A program made the translations under genes and the position numbers. A stretch of DNA of 5,321 bases from an uncultured Devosia sp. (GTDB lineage Bacteria; Pseudomonadota; Alphaproteobacteria; Rhizobiales; Devosiaceae). Positions within the stretch are counted from its first letter, which is position 1. The number at the start of each line of letters is the position of its first letter. Positions 1-5,321 of this stretch are shown here, in pieces. The notes under the pieces are model-generated. The model had not been told where the DNA came from. It made no database searches and saw only the letters and a list, made by a program, of their open reading frames with translations. The stretch spans positions 1 through 5,321 of the forward strand of contig CAMLOA010000176.1 of the NCBI GenBank assembly GCA_946481445.1, written 5' to 3'.

Positions 1-1
1 C

Positions 2-664
2 CCCATGCACCTGGCCATGGCGCTGGCGGCCAACAATCCCGGCTCCGCGCGGGCCAGCACCGACCTCGGTGAACAATTCATGATCCTCGCGCGGAACGAT
101 GCAAGTTCGCGCTTCTACGCGATGGGTGTACGCGAGTTCGAACGCGGATCCCGCCTGCCTAATTCGTCTCCGATGCCGGAACAGGGGCTGATTGCGTATT
201 CCGCTGCCGCCGGCCAGGCGGCCAAACCGGAATGGTGGGACCGGATGGCTGAAAAGTTCCGCACCCGTGTCATCGGCCCGCAGGAGTTCTCCATCCTGAC
301 CGGCCTCTTGGAACTTCGTCGCGACGGCGTCTTGCTGGATGACCAGCGCTTTGCCGAGGTGTACCAGATCATGTGCGAGCGGGCGCTGATGCCGCCTTCG
401 CAGTACATCGCGTTTGGCGAACATGCGCTCTATCATCTCCGGGACGAGGACCTGGCGTCCAAGCTGTTCATCCAAGGCATCGCCAGAAGCGGAAATGACC
501 CCGAACTGATCGCGGCACTGGTGGATTCGCTGCATCGGGAGGGGCATGCCGCCCCTGCAGCCCGGCTGGTCGACTACGCGCGCGCGTTAGGCATCCTCGT
601 CGAACTTCCCGGACAGGAGGTGCCCCCCGCACCGTCGCTGCCGGCTGGCGGGGGCAGTTTGTGA
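2..664 (+). CDS. TPR-type repeat protein, C-terminal part (5' end cut by window edge)
   Basis: The frame is open from the first complete codon at position 2 to the TGA at 662-664, so the ATG at 5 is probably internal and the gene starts upstream. About 219 residues are visible. The start of the fragment (NNPGSARASTDLGEQF) has the look of a TPR helix pair, and the later part has repeated alpha-helical units such as ALYHLRDEDLASKLFIQGIA followed by NDPELIAALVDSLHREGHAAPAARLV. The central WWDRM segment and the LPEQ-like MPEQGLI stretch resemble the C-terminal halves of membrane-anchored TPR proteins in polysaccharide loci, where an N-terminal multi-pass domain (GT39/TMTC-like) is followed by TPRs. 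That resemblance is from memory, and no membrane part lies in this window. The tail (PPAPSLPAGGGSL) is Pro/Gly-rich and probably disordered. Its stop codon overlaps the GTG start of the glycosyltransferase gene, so the two are probably co-translated. The function is not settled; a scaffold or glycosyltransferase-associated role is a guess. Confidence 0.72.
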   Translation, partial: PMHLAMALAANNPGSARASTDLGEQFMILARNDASSRFYAMGVREFERGSRLPNSSPMPEQGLIAYSAAAGQAAKPEWWDRMAEKFRTRVIGPQEFSILTGLLELRRDGVLLDDQRFAEVYQIMCERALMPPSQYIAFGEHALYHLRDEDLASKLFIQGIARSGNDPELIAALVDSLHREGHAAPAARLVDYARALGILVELPGQEVPPAPSLPAGGGSL

Positions 665-1836
665 TCCATGACCCGGGCCGGGTCCATGGGATCGAACCGG
701 GGCCCACTCCGGCGGGAGGTGCGGCGTCGGGCCGAACGCTCAGGGTGCTGATGGCCAGCACCTCCTATCCGAAGGACAACGACGACTGGCGCGGGGTTTT
801 CATCAGGAACATGACCTGGGCGCTTGCGCGGCGGAACGACCTTGAGCTCAGGACCTGGTCGCCTTCGGGCCCCCTGCCTGGCAACGTCGGGAACGCAGCC
901 AGCGCCGGCGACAGCCGCTGGCTGGACGCACTCGCCCGTTCCGGAGGTATCGCCCACGCCATACGCGGCGGAAACCCCGTCGGGCTGTGGCGCGGCCTCC
1001 AACTGATGCTTCGGCTCCGGGCGATGTACCGGCGCGAGGGAGGCCTCGACCTGGTGCACGCGAACTGGCTGCAGTTGGCATTGCCCTTGCCGCGCAACGG
1101 ACTACCCCTGCTCACGACCGTCCTGGGCACCGACTACAGGTTGCTGAAGGTGCCCGGCATGGTCGCAGCCCTTCGCAGCCGCATGGCGGGGCGGCGGGTC
1201 GCGATCTGCCCGAACGCGGAATGGATGGTTCCGGGCCTGGAGCAACTCTTCGGGGATGTGGCACGGGTACGCTGCGTGCCCCTGGGCATCCAGGACGAGT
1301 ACTACTCGCTCCAGAGGAACCCGGTCCGACCCCATCGATGGCTTTGCGTGTCCAGGATCACCGCTTCAAAAATCGGCGATCTTTTCCGCTGGGGCGAGCC
1401 ATGTTTCCGAGACGCGCCGCGTGAACTCCATCTGTTCGGCCCGATGCAGGAACAGGTGCAGCTGCCGGAGTGGGTCGTCTACCACGGGCCGGTCAGCCAG
1501 CGCGACCTGCTGGACACTTGGTTCCCCGGCGCCACCGGATTGATTTCCCTGAGCCGGCATTCCGAGGGTCGGCCGCAGGTGATGCTTGAAGCGATGGCCG
1601 CGGGATTGCCAATCGTTGCCAGCGACCTGGAGGCCCATTGCGAGCTCGTGGAGCCCCACCAGGCGGGGGTCATCTGCCGCAGCGAGGCTGCGCTGCCAAT
1701 CGCGCTGTTGTCGATGGAATCCGAAACGGGCGGGGTAGCCGGGAGGAACGCCCGCTCGGCCGCAGCGAGGCTGTACGGGACCTGGGAAGACTGCGCGCGG
1801 CGCTACGCCGACCTTTACCGAGAGCTGGTGCAATGA
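661..1836 (+). CDS. Glycosyltransferase family 4 (GT-B fold)
   Basis: This 391-residue protein probably transfers a sugar from a nucleotide donor to a glycan or lipid-linked acceptor on the cytoplasmic side of the membrane. The N-terminal Rossmann domain opens at about residue 27 (LRVLMASTSYP) with a glycine-containing acceptor loop (WRGVFIRN). It continues through HANWLQ (133-138) and LGTDY (155-159). The C-terminal donor domain shows VPLGI (206-210), the Arg232/Lys237 pair expected to bind donor phosphates (SRITASK), and the EX7E motif Glu302 to Glu310 (EGRPQVMLE), followed by AMAAGLPIVASD. Its length is normal for GT4. The GTG at 661 overlaps the previous stop as GTGA and was chosen for that coupling. 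It gives a 26-residue Gly/Ala/Pro-rich leader before the first beta strand, which is unusual. GTG 745 or ATG 751 are alternatives, but no Shine-Dalgarno is well placed for them (GGGAGG at 714-719 is too far upstream). Its stop overlaps the next ATG. Donor and acceptor cannot be assigned. Confidence 0.9.
   Translation: MIHDPGRVHGIEPGPTPAGGAASGRTLRVLMASTSYPKDNDDWRGVFIRNMTWALARRNDLELRTWSPSGPLPGNVGNAASAGDSRWLDALARSGGIAHAIRGGNPVGLWRGLQLMLRLRAMYRREGGLDLVHANWLQLALPLPRNGLPLLTTVLGTDYRLLKVPGMVAALRSRMAGRRVAICPNAEWMVPGLEQLFGDVARVRCVPLGIQDEYYSLQRNPVRPHRWLCVSRITASKIGDLFRWGEPCFRDAPRELHLFGPMQEQVQLPEWVVYHGPVSQRDLLDTWFPGATGLISLSRHSEGRPQVMLEAMAAGLPIVASDLEAHCELVEPHQAGVICRSEAALPIALLSMESETGGVAGRNARSAAARLYGTWEDCARRYADLYRELVQ
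663..693 (+). other. Imperfect inverted repeat (hairpin) at the glycosyltransferase start
   Basis: The sequence folds on itself. Bases 663-667 pair with 689-693, 668-670 with 685-687, and 671-675 with 679-683. This gives 13 base pairs with single bulged bases at 684 and 688 and a loop at 676-678. It begins inside the GTG start codon (661-663) and covers the stop codon of the upstream gene. There is no U run after it, so it does not look like an intrinsic terminator. It could limit initiation at GTG 661 unless ribosomes finishing the upstream gene melt it, which would fit translational coupling. The regulatory role is inference; the pairing is directly visible. Confidence 0.6.
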
Positions 1837-2732
1837 TGAAGCAGCAAATCCACGTCATCGGGGGAAAGGGATTCATCGGAGCGCAGCTGGCGGCGTCGCT
1901 CTCGGCTCAAGGCCACGACGTCACCATCGGCACGCGCCCGAACGAAACGACCGATGCGGAACGGATTGCAGACTTCCGGCGCCTGGCGCAGGCCAACGAC
2001 TGGATCGTGCACGCTGCGTCGGAGTCGACCCCCGCCAGCTCCGCGAACCGACCCCTTTCGGAGGTGGATGGCAACCTCCGCACCCTGGCCTGCCTTGTCG
2101 AAGCCCTGCAGTCCAGGCCGGAGGCCCGCCTTCTCTACCTGTCTTCGGCGGGCACCACCTATGCCGACGCCCTTTCCGGCCACCCGGAGGAGGGCGACCG
2201 GCTTTGGCCGCGCAGCTTCCATGGCGCCGCCAAAGTGGCCGCAGAGCAGTTCCTTCAGGTGCTGGCCAGTCCCGGGAACTGCCAGGTGACGGTTGTCCGC
2301 CCGTCGAATGTCTATGGACCAGGGCAATCGCCGCGACCTGGATTCGGGCTGATCAGCACAGCATTCGCGCGCTGCCTCGACGGACTGCCGCTCCCGGTTT
2401 TCGGCGACGGGTCCAGCACCCGCGACTACCTGTTCATCCACGACGCTACCGATCTGCTGCGCCGCGTGATCGAATCCCCTTACCGCGGCGGATTCGACGT
2501 CTTCAACGCGGCAAATGGCAGGGGCCACCGCCTGAGCGAAATCCTCGACCTCGCCGAACGCATCAGCGGGCGCCCGCTTCTGCGTGAGTTCAAACCGGCC
2601 CGCCTGGTGGACGCGAACTGCATAGTCCCGGATCCCGGAAAGGCTTTTCGCACCTTCGGCTGGCAGGCACGGACGTCGCTCGAAGAGGGAATGACCGCCA
2701 CCTGGCGCTGGATGCAATCCATCAGCGCCTGA
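1833..2732 (+). CDS. NAD(P)-dependent sugar epimerase/dehydratase (extended SDR) with altered catalytic Tyr
   Basis: This is a 299-residue extended short-chain dehydrogenase/reductase of the nucleotide-sugar epimerase/dehydratase type, acting in the cytoplasm. The cofactor loop GGKGFIG (residues 10-16) fits GxxGxxG. Further family marks are HAASESTP, LSSAGTTY (the Ser/Thr of the triad is probably Thr108), RPSNVYGPG (from Arg156), GDGSSTRDYLFIHD (Arg197, Asp198, Tyr199) and a C-terminal FGWQARTSLEEG. The usual YxxxK reads HGAAK here, so His130 replaces the catalytic Tyr while Lys134 is kept. The end of beta strand 2 reads TIGTR without the usual acidic residue, so NADP use is possible. ATG 1833 overlaps the previous stop (ATGA), and an adjacent in-frame ATG follows at 1836, so the start may be either. 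The open frame continues upstream to 1638, but that part lies inside the glycosyltransferase gene and the Rossmann fold begins right after 1833. The specific sugar substrate is unknown, and a non-catalytic or altered activity is possible. Confidence 0.88.
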   Translation: MMKQQIHVIGGKGFIGAQLAASLSAQGHDVTIGTRPNETTDAERIADFRRLAQANDWIVHAASESTPASSANRPLSEVDGNLRTLACLVEALQSRPEARLLYLSSAGTTYADALSGHPEEGDRLWPRSFHGAAKVAAEQFLQVLASPGNCQVTVVRPSNVYGPGQSPRPGFGLISTAFARCLDGLPLPVFGDGSSTRDYLFIHDATDLLRRVIESPYRGGFDVFNAANGRGHRLSEILDLAERISGRPLLREFKPARLVDANCIVPDPGKAFRTFGWQARTSLEEGMTATWRWMQSISA

Positions 2733-2805
2733 TTGCCAGCCTCTATACTGCCCTCGATTCCGTTCCGGTTCGCCACCCGCACCTCAACGCCACCAAAAGC
2801 AGGTC
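2733..2805 (+). promoter_or_regulatory. Intergenic gap with a possible weak promoter
   Basis: This is the only gap of notable size between plus-strand genes. It holds a TATACT hexamer at 2744-2749 that resembles a sigma-70 -10 box. No good -35 lies 16-18 bases upstream: TTGCCA at 2733-2738 is only five bases away, which is too close. A separate transcript for the methyltransferase is therefore possible but poorly supported. No terminator hairpin is evident, so read-through from the epimerase gene is likely. Confidence 0.2.
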
Positions 2806-3714
2806 ATGTCCCTTACCCCGACTGCCAACAATGTCGCTTGCCCTGCCTGCGTCGCCGGCACGCGCGCGCTGCGCCGGCATCTCGCCCCGCACAACGGTGT
2901 CCTGTATACGCTGCACCACTGCGGGAACTGCTCGCTCGAATTCTGGTCGCCGCTGGAGGTCGACGCGTCGATCTATCAAGACGACGGTTTTTCCGCGTAT
3001 GCCGACTATCACGCCGGCCGCCGGCCATTTCCGCGCTGGGCCAAGCCCTTGCTTGAGGTGCTCGGGGATCCGCCCAAGCGAGCCCTGGATATCGGCTGCG
3101 GGGACGGCGCGGTCATGTCACGACTTCAGGCACTGGGCACCACGGTCCGGGGCATCGACCTGGATGCGCAGAGCGTTCAGGTCGCCGAAAGCCGCTGCGG
3201 AGCCGGCACCTGCACTGTTTCTACGCTCGACGAGTTCATCCGCTCGCGGTCCGCGGACGCCCCCGGTTTCGACCTGGTCACTTTCTTCGAGGTCCTCGAG
3301 CACCAGGTCGACCCGAGAGGATTCCTGGCGCAGGTGGCGCAGCTGGCGGCGCCCGGCGCGGTGGTGGCGGGAAGCGTTCCAGACCGGGACCGGTTCCTCG
3401 CCGCCAGCGACCGCAGGCTGGACAGCGGTGACCTGCCGCCTCACCACTTCCTCTGGCTTTCGTCCAATGCGCTCCATTCGCTGCTCGAGCAAGCGGGCTT
3501 CAAGGCCATAACCGTCCGGAAGACGGGGTCGATCGGTCTCTCGGAGACTTTCCGGAAGATGCGGGCATTGCTGGCGCGCCGCCTGGCTGCAATCGGTGCG
3601 CCGGCCGCCCTGGCCGGTGCAGTGGCCTTCGGGGCTTCGCCCCTGCCTGCCATGGTGGTCTGGATCGGGCGACGCATCAGGCCGTCACACCTCTTCTTCC
3701 ATTGCCGCGCATGA
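2806..3714 (+). CDS. Class I SAM-dependent methyltransferase with N-terminal zinc ribbon
   Basis: This 302-residue protein probably transfers a methyl group from S-adenosylmethionine to a sugar or other small acceptor in the glycan pathway. Cys12-Pro-Ala-Cys15 and Cys39-Gly-Asn-Cys42 form a four-cysteine zinc-ribbon pattern at the N-terminus. The Rossmann-type SAM domain follows: motif I DIGCGDG (95-101), acidic residues in GIDLD (Asp118, Asp120) expected to hold the ribose hydroxyls, and FFEVLEH (160-166) as motif II/post-II. This is the Methyltransf_23 style. PPHHFLWLS follows, as is common in this group. The C-terminal region (about 255-292) is Ala/Leu-rich and hydrophobic and could touch the membrane. 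ATG 2806 is chosen because the first zinc ligand lies at residue 12. The upstream AGCAGG at 2798-2803 is a poor ribosome site, only two bases from the ATG. The acceptor is unknown. Confidence 0.88.
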   Translation: MSLTPTANNVACPACVAGTRALRRHLAPHNGVLYTLHHCGNCSLEFWSPLEVDASIYQDDGFSAYADYHAGRRPFPRWAKPLLEVLGDPPKRALDIGCGDGAVMSRLQALGTTVRGIDLDAQSVQVAESRCGAGTCTVSTLDEFIRSRSADAPGFDLVTFFEVLEHQVDPRGFLAQVAQLAAPGAVVAGSVPDRDRFLAASDRRLDSGDLPPHHFLWLSSNALHSLLEQAGFKAITVRKTGSIGLSETFRKMRALLARRLAAIGAPAALAGAVAFGASPLPAMVVWIGRRIRPSHLFFHCRA

Positions 3715-3736
3715 GCGGGGTGCGGCAAACGAGTTC

Positions 3737-4675
3737 ATGCCCGTTGGGGCGACCCGCGTGAGGTCCGCACTCGCCTGGAGCCGGCGCGCCTGGATTCCCC
3801 TATTCCTGTTGGCGTGTGCATGGTTTCTGGTCGCCCACGCCGACACGCTGATGCAAGGGGGCGGCTTGCCGCGCCTCGTCTACCCCCTACTGCTCGTTCC
3901 GGCCATCCTGGCCCAGGCAGGCGTCTGGCTCTGGCTGGTTGCCGGCTGGCGACAGCTTGTCCGGGTCCGACTAGGTCGAGAATCGCTCCTGGGATCCGCA
4001 CTGGTGCAGTTCGCCCTTTTTTCGTTCGGCAAGTACCTGCCCGGTAAAGTCTGGGGCGCTGCTGCCCGCGCCGTCGACATGCGCCGCGACGGGGTCGAGA
4101 CTGCGGAGAGCGTAGACTTGACGATCTTCGAACAGTACCTCGTGCTGCACTCGGCGCTGATCCTGTGCTGCCTGCTGGTGCCCCTAGTCATCCCGGGGTA
4201 CTGGGCTTGGCTGCTGGCGTTGGCGGCCGTCGCGACGGCGCCCCTCGGGGCTGGAGTGGTCGATCTCGTGCTTCCGCGGCTGCTCAGTTTGCTCAACAAG
4301 GCCGACGTCCCGCGGCGGCACACCGTTGGCCCAGCCGTGGTGTTGGGCCTGCTGGGCCGCTACGCCATGGCTTGGGCGCTGCATGGCATTGTCCTGGTGA
4401 TGCTGTTCGCGGCCCTGTCCGAAGGCCTTGCCGGACTGGACCCAAGGACGATCAGCCTGCTTGTCCTCGGCAACACGATCGGCATGGTCGCCGGTTTCGC
4501 GGCGGTGTTCGCTCCCGCGGGGCTGGGCGTGCGCGAAGCGGCCATGGCGGCGGTCCTCGCGACCGGTATGTCGGTCCCCGAGGCAATCTCCCTCAGCGTC
4601 GCCATGCGGCTCTGGACCGTCGCCACCGATATCGGCTTCGGAGGACTGGCCCTGCTCGCCCGGCGCCAGAGCTGA
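3737..4675 (+). CDS. Multi-pass membrane protein, flippase-like / LPG_synthase_TM (UPF0104) family
   Basis: This is a 312-residue integral inner-membrane protein, numbered from ATG 3737. Hydrophobic segments run at about 19-37, 47-71, 87-97, 135-153, 156-178, 199-227, 239-260 and 268-308, which suggests six to eight helices. Two family motifs are visible: FGKYLPGKVWG (97-107), matching the conserved Pro-Gly loop of this family, and PAGLGVRE (260-267). Related proteins occur in bacterial polysaccharide and archaeal glycosylation loci and in the membrane half of MprF, where lipid translocation is proposed. Here it may act on a lipid-linked sugar intermediate; that is inference. The frame opens at 3596, but the first 47 residues would lie inside the methyltransferase gene and are not membrane-like, so ATG 3737 was chosen. 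GTG 3758 is an alternative. No strong Shine-Dalgarno is seen for either. It lies 22 bases after the methyltransferase stop, so an operon is likely. It converges with the last gene. Confidence 0.82.
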   Translation: MPVGATRVRSALAWSRRAWIPLFLLACAWFLVAHADTLMQGGGLPRLVYPLLLVPAILAQAGVWLWLVAGWRQLVRVRLGRESLLGSALVQFALFSFGKYLPGKVWGAAARAVDMRRDGVETAESVDLTIFEQYLVLHSALILCCLLVPLVIPGYWAWLLALAAVATAPLGAGVVDLVLPRLLSLLNKADVPRRHTVGPAVVLGLLGRYAMAWALHGIVLVMLFAALSEGLAGLDPRTISLLVLGNTIGMVAGFAAVFAPAGLGVREAAMAAVLATGMSVPEAISLSVAMRLWTVATDIGFGGLALLARRQS

Positions 4676-4697
4676 CCGCTCGGGGGAACGGAGGCTC

Positions 4698-5321
4698 TCA
4701 GTCCTTGCCCAGCACCAGATCGTATCCCGTGGCCATTCCGGGCCAGTCCGGGATGATCAGACTGGCCAGGTAGGCCAAGGAATTGATCACGAACACCAGC
4801 ACTGCCGCCAAGGGCAGGTACAACACGGCTGCTGCCCGCCCCATCCGCGCTATCGGGCCGGTCAGCGCAAGGCAGGCCAGTAGCCCGGCGGCCCGGACGG
4901 CGTGGGTTCTCTTGTGCAGGCGCTGGATCGAGAACCCGGCGTCGCGCGCACGCCGGCGCCAGCCATTTTCAGTCCATCGGGTGAAATCGTGCGGCGCATC
5001 GTGGATCGGATAGAGGAACGGCATGGAAAAATACGCTCTGCCCCCAGCGCGCAGGACCCTGTTCACCTCGCGCAGCACCTGCTCGGGCTGCGGCAAATGC
5101 TCGATCACCTCAAGGCAGACGACCACGTCGAAGCTGCCGTCGGCGAAGGGCAGTCTGGCGGCGTCGCCGAACACCGAAGGTCGGGCGCCGTAAAGGGCTT
5201 TCCCCGTCGCCGGATAATCGAGGGAAACATAATGGGCGCCAGCCGAAAGACCGGGCCTGATCCACTCGTCAGCGGAGCCGACATCCAGCACCGAACCGGA
5301 TTCGCCGCCGACACCCTCAGG
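4698..5321 (-). CDS. SAM-dependent methyltransferase with membrane-associated C-terminus (5' end cut by window edge)
   Basis: On the minus strand the frame is open from the window edge at 5321 to the stop at 4698-4700. About 207 residues are visible. A GTG at 5291 exists, but it lies inside the first SAM-binding strand (VLDVGS), so the true start is upstream of this window. Visible parts are motif I LDVGSADEW, an acidic residue in SLDYP, GDAARLPFADGSFDVVVCLEVIEHL (Methyltransf_11 style), and LRAGGRAYFSMPFLYPIHD followed by APHDFTRWT. The last stretch is typical of methyltransferases found in polysaccharide loci. The final 60 or so residues hold two hydrophobic segments, one around GLLACLALTGPIA and a longer one (AAAVLYLPLAAVLVFVINSL), suggesting membrane attachment. 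The second glycine of motif I is replaced by Ala. It is probably part of a separate transcript meeting the plus-strand cluster, or of the neighbouring half of the same glycan locus. Confidence 0.85.
   Translation of the reverse strand, partial: PEGVGGESGSVLDVGSADEWIRPGLSAGAHYVSLDYPATGKALYGARPSVFGDAARLPFADGSFDVVVCLEVIEHLPQPEQVLREVNRVLRAGGRAYFSMPFLYPIHDAPHDFTRWTENGWRRRARDAGFSIQRLHKRTHAVRAAGLLACLALTGPIARMGRAAAVLYLPLAAVLVFVINSLAYLASLIIPDWPGMATGYDLVLGKD

Noticed and set aside
574..1059. Antisense open frame opposite the start of the glycosyltransferase.
   Set aside because: Its composition is that of a GC-rich shadow frame, with no motif and no ribosome site, opposite a well-supported gene.
1638..1832. 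The epimerase frame is open upstream to an ATG at 1638, which would add 65 residues.
   Set aside because: That stretch lies wholly within the glycosyltransferase gene, its translation is Arg/Gly-rich without family features, and the Rossmann fold begins just after ATG 1833, which also forms an ATGA overlap.
1815..2717. Long antisense open frame of about 300 codons opposite the epimerase.
   Set aside because: It is a shadow of a GC-rich gene: the plus-strand frame has clear SDR motifs, while the antisense translation is Arg/Gly-rich with no recognisable domain.
2733..2749. TTGCCA plus TATACT as a full sigma-70 promoter.
   Set aside because: The spacing is five bases instead of about 17, so the pair cannot act as a standard -35/-10. 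Only the -10-like box is kept, as a weak candidate.
3596..3736. Upstream extension of the membrane protein to ATG 3596.
   Set aside because: It overlaps the methyltransferase gene by over 100 bases, and its translation is Pro/Ser/Trp-rich and unlike a membrane-protein start.
4665..4697. Possible bidirectional terminator between the two convergent genes.
   Set aside because: Only a four-base stem (GAGC/GCTC) is found and there is no T run on either strand, so no intrinsic terminator can be claimed.

Overview
The window is GC-rich and densely coded, with G or C at most third codon positions. Gene content and style suggest a gammaproteobacterium of the Xanthomonadaceae/Lysobacterales type. That placement is an inference from composition and protein style, not a database match. 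All complete genes fit one theme: surface glycan or glycolipid synthesis.

Layout: five genes run on the plus strand and one runs on the minus strand from the right edge. In order they are (1) the C-terminal part of a TPR-type protein cut by the left edge (to 664); (2) a GT-B family 4 glycosyltransferase (661-1836); (3) an extended-SDR NAD(P)-dependent sugar epimerase/dehydratase (1833-2732); (4) a zinc-ribbon class I SAM methyltransferase (2806-3714); (5) a multi-pass membrane protein of the flippase-like/LPG_synthase_TM (UPF0104) type (about 3737-4675); and (6) a convergent SAM methyltransferase with a hydrophobic C-terminal region (4698 to the right edge, minus strand, N-terminus missing). 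Genes 1-2 and 2-3 overlap by four bases (GTGA and ATGA), which implies translational coupling. A 73-base gap with a possible weak promoter precedes gene 4, a 22-base gap precedes gene 5, and 22 bases without a convincing terminator separate convergent genes 5 and 6.

A plausible working model, by inference: the epimerase supplies or alters a nucleotide-activated sugar, the GT4 enzyme adds it to a growing glycan or lipid-linked acceptor, the methyltransferases decorate the product, and the membrane proteins handle lipid-linked intermediates. No sugar identity can be read from the sequence.

The points most worth a second look are the loss of the catalytic tyrosine in the epimerase (His at the Tyr position of YxxxK), a strong imperfect hairpin sitting on the start codon of the glycosyltransferase, and an altered SAM-binding glycine motif in the last methyltransferase. 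I saw no RNA gene, CRISPR array, insertion sequence or phage gene. Overall this is an ordinary polysaccharide-type locus with a few odd details rather than a clearly new system.
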